Position numbers and translations under genes: made by a program
From: JAVBSX01 sp051660685
Lineage (GTDB): Bacteria; Planctomycetota; Planctomycetia; Pirellulales; Thermoguttaceae
Assembly (NCBI GenBank): GCA_051660685.1
Contig: JBOFQB010000031.1
Coordinates: 1-49,754 of the forward strand
Reading direction: 5' to 3'
Length of the DNA stretch: 49,754 bases
Notes under the pieces: model-generated
Seen by the model: only the letters and a program-made list of their open reading frames with translations
Told to the model about the DNA's origin: nothing
The model's database searches: none
In this document: positions 42,001 through 49,324 of the stretch, one piece after another
Position numbering within the stretch: the stretch's first letter is position 1
Layout of the letters: each line of letters opens with the position of its first letter

Positions 42001-43762
42001 CATATCGTTTCCAAGTTCGGAAATCGCGGAAGAGCGGGGAATAGACAATCTCTTTTCCGTCCGGGGAATAATCACCTGCGCCCGCAGTCGGCAAAGGAAG
42101 TTTTTCCGGCAATCCCCCCTGAACACTCACCTTGTAAAGAGTCCCCAACTCTGTCACACTGTTGGAATCCCTCATTGAACGAAAAAGCACAGACTCTCCG
42201 TCCGGCGTCCAACCATAAACTATATTGTCATATCCCCGACGAGGAGGAAGCGGTCCTGACGCCGGATAATACGTCAATTGTCGCGGAATCCCTCCTTCTG
42301 CAGGAATGACATAAACCTGTTCATCTCCGTCATACTGTCCCGTAAACGCAATCATTTTTCCGTTAGGAGAATACTTTGGAAACAATTCCTGACCTTCATG
42401 TGCAGTCAGTCGGGTCGCAACCCCTCCTTTTGTCTTAACCGTCCAAAGATCACCTCCATAACAGAAGACGACATCATAACGATGAACGTCGGGATACCTC
42501 AGTAATCGGGTCAGGTTCGGTTCCGTCGTCGTCTCTGACTTCATTTCCAAATTCGTCCCAGAATCAGCGGTATTCAATTCCGGCTGAACAACAGATTGGA
42601 CAACTGGTTCCACAATCGGTTCTGCAACCGGTTGAGTCGCAGTGATCGGAGTCGGTTCGGATTCCGGCTCAACAACCGCTTGTTCTACAATCGGTTCCTC
42701 TGCCGTAATCGGGGACACAACCTGAATCTCAACAACGACTTCAGGTTGAACAGCTGGTTCTACAATCGGTTCCACAATCGGTTCTGCAACTGGTTGAGTC
42801 GCCGTGATCGGGGTCGGTTCGGATTCCGGCTCAACAACCGCTTGTTCTACAATCGGTTCCTCTGTCGTAATCGGGGAGACAACCTGAATCTCAACAACGA
42901 CTTCAGGTTGAACGTCCAGTTCCGGTTGAACAACCGATTCCGGTTCTGAGGTCAATTCCGGCTGAACAACGGGTTGAACAGCCGGTTCCACAATCGGTTC
43001 TACAACTGGTTGAGTCGCCGTGATCGGAGTCGGTTCGGATTCCGGCTCAACAACCGCTTGTTCTACAATCGGTTCCTCTGCCGTAATCGGGGACACAACC
43101 TGAATCTCAACAACGACTTCAGGTTGGACTTCCAGTTCCGGTTGAACAACCGATTCCGGTTCTGAGGTCAATTCCGGCTGAACAACTGGTTCCACAACTG
43201 GTTCTACAACCGGTTGAGTCGTCGTGATCGGAGTCGGTTCGGATTCCGGCTCAACAACTGCTTGTTCTATAATCGGTTCCTCTGTCGTAATCGGAGAGAC
43301 AACCTGAATCTCAACAACGACTTCAGGTTGGACTTCCAGTTCCGGTTGAACCTGTTCCGTTGGTTGTACGGAATCCGCGACAATCGGTGACGGACTTTCA
43401 TCTGCAACCTGTTCCGGTTCCGTCGTTTGCGGCAATTTAGGTGTGGTAAAGACAACGGAAGATCGTCGGGAAGAAACCGTACTTGGAGTCGTAAATTGGG
43501 CCGATTCCCCTGTCGAGGTCAAACAATTCGATTGGGCGTTCGAGAAGGGTGTGTTCGTTGTTTCAGTTCGAGTTGAAACAAGCTGAAGAGGACGAACGGA
43601 ACCGACATGAGCCGTACAATCAGAACAATCAGGACAATTTGCCGATATTTCAGTACGTCCTGCAATTTTCTGGTCCGGTTTTCCACTTCCAAAGCTGCAA
43701 GCGGAAAGAGCAACCAAAATAAAGATGATGACGGACGACAAAACGGATTTATTCACTTGCAT
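39044..43762 (-). CDS. Lipoprotein tricorn-type protease with VEP-repeat stalk
   Basis: A 1572-residue protease. The start at 43762 has AAGGAG five bases ahead and opens a lipoprotein signal (LVALSAC, Cys22); the frame to 43795 is rejected. A Thr/Ser region (23-135) with CPDCSDC precedes four Pro/Glu/Val-rich repeats (about 138-396). Two beta-propeller domains follow (about 415-1080), with YTD/SDRNG-type WD-like blades. A charged insert (about 990-1060) is rich in Glu, Lys and Asn. A PDZ domain and a C-terminal S41/tail-protease domain end the protein. The active-site Ser is Ser1454 in SASDGDIFPYY. Tricorn cuts peptides from the proteasome, but a lipid anchor and stalk here place it outside the cytoplasm. 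Confidence 0.9.
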   Translation of the reverse strand: MQVNKSVLSSVIIFILVALSACSFGSGKPDQKIAGRTEISANCPDCSDCTAHVGSVRPLQLVSTRTETTNTPFSNAQSNCLTSTGESAQFTTPSTVSSRRSSVVFTTPKLPQTTEPEQVADESPSPIVADSVQPTEQVQPELEVQPEVVVEIQVVSPITTEEPIIEQAVVEPESEPTPITTTQPVVEPVVEPVVQPELTSEPESVVQPELEVQPEVVVEIQVVSPITAEEPIVEQAVVEPESEPTPITATQPVVEPIVEPAVQPVVQPELTSEPESVVQPELDVQPEVVVEIQVVSPITTEEPIVEQAVVEPESEPTPITATQPVAEPIVEPIVEPAVQPEVVVEIQVVSPITAEEPIVEQAVVEPESEPTPITATQPVAEPIVEPVVQSVVQPELNTADSGTNLEMKSETTTEPNLTRLLRYPDVHRYDVVFCYGGDLWTVKTKGGVATRLTAHEGQELFPKYSPNGKMIAFTGQYDGDEQVYVIPAEGGIPRQLTYYPASGPLPPRRGYDNIVYGWTPDGESVLFRSMRDSNSVTELGTLYKVSVQGGLPEKLPLPTAGAGDYSPDGKEIVYSPLFRDFRTWKRYEGGWAQNLAIFNLENFTFKEIGVSPRTERDPMWIGKEIYFVSDRNGTLNLYKYDVSTEKVGQITNYDTWDVRWASSDHRSKIIFELGGELKLYNLENGAIRDVPVQVPHDGLAMRPSRYNVSGNIESFSLSPGGKRAAMIARGDLFTVPAEKGTPRNLTQTSGAHDREAVWSADGSRIAYISDQSGEDQLYLVDPKGEKPAEQLTNCFTGMLRSLTWSPNGRFLSVADRGNRLYVVPCEDFTTSGKSGEKEVATEVNGTVGVEFKKGVPVEIVKDRNGGSLEHAWSPCSQYLAVTLSDESGFESITIYDIVTKEQNRVTNWNFDVYSPSWDPNGEYLYYLGRHEFAPQISTLEWNFAGNRNIGIYALALRRDVANLFAPQSDEVEVKKDSSDDCVANQDKKGSTETNLGKVNPSQVELAKTERVEQNQVKESTTESANNETSNKELAKNETGKPGSSQDALKKTKIDFDGLGERVVRVPVSFENYSQLNASKGLLFYVQTGAPFYGRDSYTKPALKMFDLKERKESTISDDMSGLYAMSPDGTRLLVQSGTQLKLYNAQSGTQTPITLQTSELSVDRVPVEEWTEIFNETCRKFRDFFYVENMHGYDWKTICEQYKALLPYVAHRSDLNYLLGEMIAELNVGHAYIQGGDFTIPRRTKVGLPGARLVLDPESNRYRIAKIFKGQNQEPKYRSPLAAIGVDISQGDYVLAIEGKQLEGNENPYRLLQNLTEMVRLTVNDKPTLDGAREVVYQPVENETSLLYLDFVLDRLDRVSKATDNQVGYFHLPDMGAPGAYEFIKWYYPQVRKGGLIVDVRSNGGGNISQWIIMRLNQRLLGTRFGRLRETPTTYPGTVFNGHMICLINETSASDGDIFPYYFRKSGLGLLVGKRTWGGVVGISNCGPLIDGGQVMVPLSGTNDENGHYIIEGVGVSPDIEVANTPKSVIEGKDLQLEKAIEQVLSEMKEHPKSLPDRPADPVKTKEVIPKY
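42574..43351 (-). repeat. In-gene repeat encoding four Pro/Glu/Val units
   Basis: Four imperfect copies of a unit starting VQPEL-VQPEVVVEIQVVSP, at spacings of 68, 72 and 54 residues (roughly 204, 216 and 162 bp). Near identity at DNA level suggests recent expansion or gene conversion, and copy-number variation between strains would be expected. Confidence 0.85.
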
Positions 43763-43925
43763 GACCGCTCCTTCTTTGAAAACCAGTACAGACAACTCAA
43801 GCCCAATGTTGACCAGATGAGTGACAATTTCAACACACAGCGCGACGACGCTTCACCCTATTGTACCACATTTTGGCGGTTTAGCAAAATTGCAAAGAAT
43901 AGAAAAGGCAAAAAAAATTTCGCGG

Positions 43926-45068
43926 TTATTTGGTTTCTGAGGAAGAGAGGAGAACACCGAGGACTGCAAGGGCAACGCCAATTCCAATCATAACATTCAT
44001 AGGTTCATTAAACCAAAGGACTCCAAGAACCGTCAGCACAACAATCTGTGAAGCACTCAAAAGCGACAATTTTGCGGCACTTGTCATTAAAAGTCCTTGA
44101 ACGTAAAAGAAAAAACCGATCAAATTGGTAATGGACGCAACAGCGATCCAGAACCACCATTCTTGGGGAACATCGTAAAAACCGGGCAAACCTTTTTGAA
44201 CGAAGACAATCCCGTCGAAAAAAATGGCCCCAACCCCGTTAATAAGCACCATTGCCAATGTAATGGGAAAAGGGGAATAGATTTTTTGCTTTTTCGCTGA
44301 AGTGGATGACTCAACAACCGTTGAACTGGACGGAGCAGGAATGTCGGTCGAAAAATTATGACCGATCCAATCATAAACGCTCAATGCTTGCCAAGTTCGA
44401 TAATTTTCTCTCCAATGTCGTTTCATGGTGTATCGAACCAAACTTGCGTGAAAGGAGTAAGCAGCACCTGCAAGAATCGCGCAGATTCCCCCGAAAAGGT
44501 AAGGGTGTTGGGAACCGGTTTCGTCAATCATTCTGGCATTTTCAGCTGCAAGTTCGGTTGCGCTTTCCCAAAATTGTGGGAGAACCCGGGCAAGACAGAG
44601 GAGACAAAGGGCAACAAGGAGCAAACCGATTGCGATGAGTTTACGTCGGGACACATAATCCTGCAAAAGAAAATGTCCAAAAGTCGCGGTTCCAACCAAT
44701 TGCCCGGATTGAATAACAGGAACGGCGATTACAAGTCCGACAAGAGCGTAAGCGGATAAATGGGCTTGTGCTCCGACAACCTGACAGATGATTGCGCTGA
44801 AAATGATGACCAGAACGAGTTGTTTCGACTGCAAACGGTATCTTCCTTGTAAAAGGCGAAAAACAGCCCAAGGTAGAATTGCAAGAAAGCAAAAGGATTC
44901 TTTAACACCAAGCGTCCAACTGGGAGGTGCTCCCAATTCTCCCATACAGCGCAAGGAAGCATTTGTCAGTGTAAACATACAAACGGACGCAAGACAGATG
45001 AGGGTACTTGGCAAAGCCGATTGTTTTTTAGGTGAGGGAGCAGCGAAAGGGGAATGTGAATCGGACAC
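43926..45068 (-). CDS. DMT superfamily (EamA-like) transporter
   Basis: A 380-residue inner-membrane protein with about ten hydrophobic helices in two EamA-like halves, separated by a hydrophilic loop (about 225-265) rich in Ser. Segments such as LICLASVCMFTLTNASLR, PVIQSGQLVGTATFG and VLGVLWFNEPMNVMIGIG fit the drug/metabolite transporter superfamily. The substrate is unknown. It has its own promoter upstream on the minus strand and is not obviously linked to its neighbours. Confidence 0.85.
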   Translation of the reverse strand: MSDSHSPFAAPSPKKQSALPSTLICLASVCMFTLTNASLRCMGELGAPPSWTLGVKESFCFLAILPWAVFRLLQGRYRLQSKQLVLVIIFSAIICQVVGAQAHLSAYALVGLVIAVPVIQSGQLVGTATFGHFLLQDYVSRRKLIAIGLLLVALCLLCLARVLPQFWESATELAAENARMIDETGSQHPYLFGGICAILAGAAYSFHASLVRYTMKRHWRENYRTWQALSVYDWIGHNFSTDIPAPSSSTVVESSTSAKKQKIYSPFPITLAMVLINGVGAIFFDGIVFVQKGLPGFYDVPQEWWFWIAVASITNLIGFFFYVQGLLMTSAAKLSLLSASQIVVLTVLGVLWFNEPMNVMIGIGVALAVLGVLLSSSETK

Positions 45069-45123
45069 CGAAGTAAAACAGGGTGTTTGAGGGGAAACAA
45101 ACAGTCAATGAACGTATTTTCTG

Positions 45124-45152
45124 AGTATAGCATCTGCCCCCATCTTGTTCAG
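45124..45152 (-). promoter_or_regulatory. Possible promoter of the DMT transporter gene
   Basis: On the minus strand: CTGAAC (45147-45152), 17-bp spacer, TATACT (45124-45129). The -10 box is good; the -35 box is only fair. Confidence 0.4.
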
Positions 45153-45194
45153 TAGGGGGGAAATTTCACCTTAAACCTGAAAGAGTCCCTTTTC

Positions 45195-45252
45195 TACTTT
45201 TATGCGTTTCTTATACATTTCTACTTTTATACATTCCGACTCACTTATACGT
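45195..45252. repeat. TTATAC-type short direct repeats
   Basis: TCTACTTTTAT occurs twice, and CTTATACATT, TTTATACATT and CTTATACGTT follow at near-regular spacing. It could be an operator or replication iteron of the phage-like module; the role is unknown. Confidence 0.4.
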
Positions 45253-45437
45253 TCACGTTCGAAAGGTTTTCGGGTTTTCAAAACCTGCTTTTCAAAAACT
45301 TTCTCATTTTCAAAAGCGCGGCCAAAAATTCTCTTGTTCAAGAGGAAAAATACGGTATCTTTACCCCTGTCGTTGAAACAAGCAACGAAAAACAATTCTG
45401 GTTCAATAATACTACATGTTTCATTAACAAAGAAATC

Positions 45438-45905
45438 ATGCTTGAAAACGGAAAAATCCTTGAAGTCATTTCCCTTTTGGAAAGTCGTCGTTTCAGCATG
45501 AGGACTATTTCAAGAAAAACCGGAATCAGTCGCGGTTCGATTGCGTCAATTTTCCGAAACATGGAAAAGGAAAAACATCGTATTGCGCAACGATTTGAAG
45601 TTGTTCCAACAGGTCCATTTCGACGTTGCCCTGAATGTGGAGCAAAAACCAAACTGCCTTGTCTGGGATGTGCAATAAAAAAATGGTTGGGCAAACACGG
45701 CAATCACAATACACCCCCAAAAAAGCAAGAAGAATCTGATTATCTGGCGATAAAGCTGAATGGAAATCACATGAAACGTTATTTGGAAATCAAACAATGG
45801 AGAGACAAACAGGCGAACCCCAATTTCACGATTATCCCGGATGATTGGCCCTGGAGACGGAGAATCGCGTCCACAAACTCAGAACAACAAACACTTGAAA
45901 CATAA
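45438..45905 (+). CDS. Phage-like HTH and zinc-ribbon protein
   Basis: A 155-residue basic protein. An N-terminal helix-turn-helix (about 8-45, with MRTISRKTGISRGSIASIF) resembles transposase or phage regulator HTH domains. A zinc ribbon follows with C64, C67, C75 and C78 (CPECGAKTKLPCLGC). The rest is charged and ends near WPWRR. It is the first gene of a tightly packed set (14-bp gap to the next) that ends in terminase genes, so it is likely a phage regulatory or DNA-handling protein. No specific family assigned. Confidence 0.65.
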   Translation: MLENGKILEVISLLESRRFSMRTISRKTGISRGSIASIFRNMEKEKHRIAQRFEVVPTGPFRRCPECGAKTKLPCLGCAIKKWLGKHGNHNTPPKKQEESDYLAIKLNGNHMKRYLEIKQWRDKQANPNFTIIPDDWPWRRRIASTNSEQQTLET

Positions 45906-45918
45906 AAGACACACAACA

Positions 45919-46476
45919 ATGATGATAAGGGATCGAATCAGAGAATTTCGCCGGGTTCAGGCAAAGGACCTTCTTCCCAACCCCAAAAACTGGCGGACTC
46001 ATTCCAATCGACAACGCGACATCTTACAAGGTGTTCTTGCCGAAATAGGGTATGCCGATGCTCTTTTGGCGAGAGAATTACCGGATAAAACATTACAACT
46101 CATAGACGGTCACTTAAGAGCCGAAACAACTCCACTTCAAGAAGTGCCGGTTTTAATACTTGATCTGTCCGAAGAAGAAGCAGATAAGTTGTTGACCGTT
46201 TTGGACCCCATTTCATCTCTTGCCGGAAAAAATGAAACATTACTCAAAGCACTCATTGATAATATGGAGACAGAAAATGAATCGGTTCAGTCTTTTATCA
46301 ATGAAATGATTCAACAAGAACCGGAAATACAGCCGAGTGCAATGCAGGATCAGGATGAACTGGAATTGCCCGCATTATATCAGGTTGTCGTTGAATGTGA
46401 TGATGAGGATGCCCAACAAAATTTGTATGAAGAATTAACCAATCGGGGTTATAAAATCAAATTACTGAACCTGTAA
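45919..46476 (+). CDS. ParB/Srx-like nuclease-domain protein
   Basis: A 185-residue protein starting at ATG 45919 (a longer frame to 45841 overlaps the previous gene). It has the ParB N-terminal fold (about 10-100): LLPNPKNWRTHSNRQ, then LIDGHLRAETTPL with the GHxR-like motif, and VLILDLSEEEADKL. Such single-domain ParB-like proteins in phages bind or hydrolyse nucleotides and occur in DNA-modification gene sets (family knowledge). The C-terminal 80 residues are acidic. The gene ends 4 bp before the ABC-GNAT gene, which suggests functional coupling with it. Confidence 0.8.
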   Translation: MMIRDRIREFRRVQAKDLLPNPKNWRTHSNRQRDILQGVLAEIGYADALLARELPDKTLQLIDGHLRAETTPLQEVPVLILDLSEEEADKLLTVLDPISSLAGKNETLLKALIDNMETENESVQSFINEMIQQEPEIQPSAMQDQDELELPALYQVVVECDDEDAQQNLYEELTNRGYKIKLLNL

Positions 46477-46480
46477 ACTA

Positions 46481-47557
46481 ATGAAATACCATGTCGAAGT
46501 CCATTGTCCCGTCTATCACTCGTTTCGTGTTGCGCAAATTGCGGGCATGTTTGATGTCCCTCTTGAAAACCGCTCAAGAGCGTCTTTCACAGTGGAAACT
46601 CCTCCGTTGGAAGACAGATGGAGAATCGGATTGATTCTCGGTCCCTCAGGAAGTGGTAAAACAACTGTTGCGAAAAATTTATTTGGTGATTCACTGTTTC
46701 AAAATGGTGTTTGGCCCGAAAATAAAGCTGTTGTTGACGGGTTTGGTGATTTGAGCATAAAAGAAATCACGCATTATTTGACAATGGTCGGTTTCAGTTC
46801 TCCCCCCAGTTGGGTCAAACCGTATCATGTTTTAAGTAACGGCGAAAAGTTCCGTTGCGACATTGCAAAAGCCCTTTCAACGCCGAGCATCAACAAAACC
46901 GTTGTGTTTGACGAGTTTACAAGTGTCGTTGACCGCAATGTCGCAAAAGTTGCTTCTTCGGCAATTTCCAAAGGCGTCAAATCGGGCAAAATTCAAAACC
47001 GTTTTGTCGCAATTAGTTGTCATTACGATATAGTCGATTGGTTGGAACCCGATTGGGTTCTCGATATGGTAACAGGGTCCATATCAAGGAGGTCACTTCG
47101 GCGACCCCCTATTGACCTACAAATCGTTGGTTGCAACAGCCGTATCTGGTCCCTCTTTGCGAAACATCACTATTTAATGTGCGAAATGAACAGAGGCGCA
47201 AAATGTTATCTCGCACTCTGGAACGGCGAACCTGTCGCTTTTTGCGCGGTGTTAGGTTTATTGGGTTTTAAGAATCGATTCCGTATTCATCGAATTGTGA
47301 CATTGCCTGATTATCAGGGAATTGGAATAGGGACATCCTTTTTGGAATCTGTTTGTTCAATGTATACTCAAAACAAAAAGAGAATCAATATTGTTTCAGG
47401 ACATCCTGCTCTCATTTCACATTGTCGTCATTCTCCAAAATGGAAAACCGTTCATCTAAATAAAACAGGCGGTTCACAACAAACATTTTTGGGTAACAAG
47501 TGCAAAAGTTCAGCAGGTCGCTGTGTTGTTTCGTTTGAGTACATTGGCGGTTTTTGA
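46481..47557 (+). CDS. ABC-type ATPase fused to a GNAT/Mom-like acetyltransferase domain (COG2401 type)
   Basis: A 358-residue fusion. Residues about 30-205 are an ABC ATPase without membrane parts: Walker A GPSGSGKT (54-61), signature LSNGE (118-122), Walker B VVFDEF (141-146), and the switch His181 (SCHYD). Residues about 215-350 are a GNAT-like fold (FAKHHYLMCEMNRG, YLALWNGEPVAFCAVLG, then RIVTLPDYQGIGIG at 271-284, the acetyl-CoA loop). This arrangement matches COG2401. The GNAT half resembles the Mom group of phage Mu, which modifies adenine in DNA. The 4-bp spacing to the ParB-like gene and the terminase genes downstream fit a phage DNA-modification role, but this is inference. Confidence 0.85.
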   Translation: MKYHVEVHCPVYHSFRVAQIAGMFDVPLENRSRASFTVETPPLEDRWRIGLILGPSGSGKTTVAKNLFGDSLFQNGVWPENKAVVDGFGDLSIKEITHYLTMVGFSSPPSWVKPYHVLSNGEKFRCDIAKALSTPSINKTVVFDEFTSVVDRNVAKVASSAISKGVKSGKIQNRFVAISCHYDIVDWLEPDWVLDMVTGSISRRSLRRPPIDLQIVGCNSRIWSLFAKHHYLMCEMNRGAKCYLALWNGEPVAFCAVLGLLGFKNRFRIHRIVTLPDYQGIGIGTSFLESVCSMYTQNKKRINIVSGHPALISHCRHSPKWKTVHLNKTGGSQQTFLGNKCKSSAGRCVVSFEYIGGF

Positions 47558-47584
47558 GGACAAATTATTGTAGGAGAAGTAGAC

Positions 47585-48094
47585 ATGCCGAGAAAAAATG
47601 TCTTAAGTGAATTAAAACGAAAAGAAATACTGGCGATTGTCGGAATCGGTTGCTCCATTGAAACGGCTGCAAAATACGTTGGTTGTTCTCCAAATACAAT
47701 TTGGAACACTATTAAAAATGACGTGCGATTTGCAGGTGAGATTCAATCGGCAGAAGAGAAGTCAGAAATTTTTTTTCTGGAAAAGATTAGAAAAGCAGCA
47801 AATAAAGAACAGTATTGGCGTGCAGCAGCATGGGCTTTGGAACGGCGATGTCCCAATCGTTATTCAACGCGGGGAACTCAAACACTCTCAGAAGATCAAA
47901 TACTGAAATTGATTCGTGAGCTGACCGAAATTGTAATACCTGAAATACAAAATGAAACAGAGCGTCGCAAAATACTCAGAAAAGTAAAACAGTTGATAAA
48001 AACGTTGCAAATCTCCGAAGAGCGACTTTTGCTTGAAGAGGAGAGTACTGATTTGATGACGGAAGAATCCGATGAGGGCAGAGAGAATGTTTGA
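47585..48094 (+). CDS. Phage small terminase subunit-like protein
   Basis: A 169-residue protein with an N-terminal helix-turn-helix (about 8-45, CSIETAAKYVGCSPNTIWNTI) and a helical, charged C-terminal part (about 100-165). A good ribosome site (GGAGAAG) lies ahead of the ATG at 47585. It overlaps the large terminase start by 8 bp. Position and architecture fit the DNA-recognition subunit of a packaging motor; sequence alone is not conclusive. Confidence 0.7.
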   Translation: MPRKNVLSELKRKEILAIVGIGCSIETAAKYVGCSPNTIWNTIKNDVRFAGEIQSAEEKSEIFFLEKIRKAANKEQYWRAAAWALERRCPNRYSTRGTQTLSEDQILKLIRELTEIVIPEIQNETERRKILRKVKQLIKTLQISEERLLLEEESTDLMTEESDEGRENV

Positions 48095-49250
48095 TTACAT
48101 GTCGTTGACATTTCAACAAAAGAGCCAAATACTTAAGTCGTTTTTTTCGATGATTTTGGGAAAACACAGACAGTTACGAAAAAAAACACATAAAAGCAAA
48201 ACGGATAATCTCAAAGATTGGTCGTTTCATTTTCTTCAGTCACATTTTCAAAAACAACCGTCAAAAATGCACCTTTGGTTGTTTAATGAACTGGATAGGA
48301 CGATTGAAAAACAAGCAACGCAATGGAACCTTCTCGCCCCAAGAGGATCGGCCAAGTCAACAATAGGGACATTGGCGTATCCTTTGCGGGAATCACTTGA
48401 AGGACGTGAACCGTATATTTGGATTGTTTCCAATACAAAATCTCAAGCACATGCACATTTAGAAAACATAAAATATGAACTGGCGGAAAACAGGCGTCTT
48501 GCCCAATTTTATCCTCAATCATCAGGAAAGGGGGACGTCTGGAAAACGGGTTCCATTATTCTGAAAAATGGAGTGATGATAGAGGCATTTGGAATTGGTC
48601 AGAGAATACGAGGTCGTCGTTACAAATCACACAGACCGTCACTAATTATTTGTGATGATATTCAGAATGACAATCACATATTTTCGTCACTTGCCCGAGA
48701 CAATTCAAGAGCATGGTTTCATGGAACCCTGATGAAAGCTGGAAATCCAGATACCAAGATACTCAATCTGGCAACAGCGTTACACCAAGAAGCGATTGCC
48801 GTTGAATTACTGAACAGTCCCGGTTGGACCTCCAAACGGTTTCAGGCAATTGAAAAATGGCCGAATAATATAGGACTTTGGGAACAATGGGAGCAATTGT
48901 ATACGGAAACGGATCGATCTAATTCAAGTGAAACCGCTCACCAGTTTTATTTGGAACACAAAGAAAAAATGACAGAAGGTTCAGAGGTTCTTTGGCCCGA
49001 ACATGAACCGCTTGAATTGTTAATGCGTATGCGTATTGAAAGTGGTCGTTCAACATTTGAACGTGAAAAACAAAATAGTCCGATCAACCCTGAATTTTGT
49101 GAATGGTCCGAATCCTATTTTGATGAAACGATATGGTTTGAAAAGTATCCCGAAAACATTCAATGTCGCGTTTTAAGTCTTGACCCTAGTAAGGGGACGG
49201 AATCAGGGCGCGGGGATTATAGTGCTTTTGTCCTTTTAACCCTTGCAAGA
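48087..49250 (+). pseudogene. Phage large terminase, interrupted by a group II intron
   Basis: ATPase/nuclease that packages phage DNA. The start at 48087 overlaps the small terminase end. ATPase motifs are present: PRGSAKST (85-92), LIICDDI (187-193). The nuclease domain begins at VLSLDPSKGTESGRGDYS, which holds the first catalytic Asp, but the coding region is broken at about 49250, after LLTLA. Beyond this point the reading continues only in intron sequence, to a chance stop at 49496. The intron lies on the opposite strand, so it cannot be removed from terminase RNA. The remaining nuclease residues would be past the window if the 3' exon exists. The module is therefore probably dead for packaging. 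Confidence 0.85.
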
Positions 49251-49289
49251 CCGGGTGGCCTCGGGGATTGCTCCGCCGAGGCTCCCACA

Positions 49290-49323
49290 GATCCGTGCGT
49301 GCAGGCATTACCGCACACGGTTC
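49290..49323 (-). ncRNA. Group II intron domain V
   Basis: A 34-nt catalytic hairpin reading GAACCGTGTGCGG, then a TAATGCC loop side, then GCACGCACGGATC on the minus strand. The length, stem pairing and position one base after the maturase stop codon fit domain V. The usual AGC/CGT triad is shifted slightly from the common AGC form (GAAC in place of GAGC), so activity is plausible but unproven. Confidence 0.85.
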
Positions 49324-49324
49324 C

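Larger units (their letters stand above)
45069..45437. other. Boundary region between chromosome and phage-like module
   Basis: 369 bp without a supported gene. It holds the DMT promoter (45124-45152), an AT-rich stretch with repeated TTATAC-type units (45195-45252), and A/T-rich DNA up to the first phage-like gene. No integrase or attachment site is seen. Confidence 0.55.

Noticed and set aside
42574..43351. CRISPR-like array
   Set aside because: The repeats are in frame, encode Pro/Glu/Val units, and have no unique spacers of constant size.
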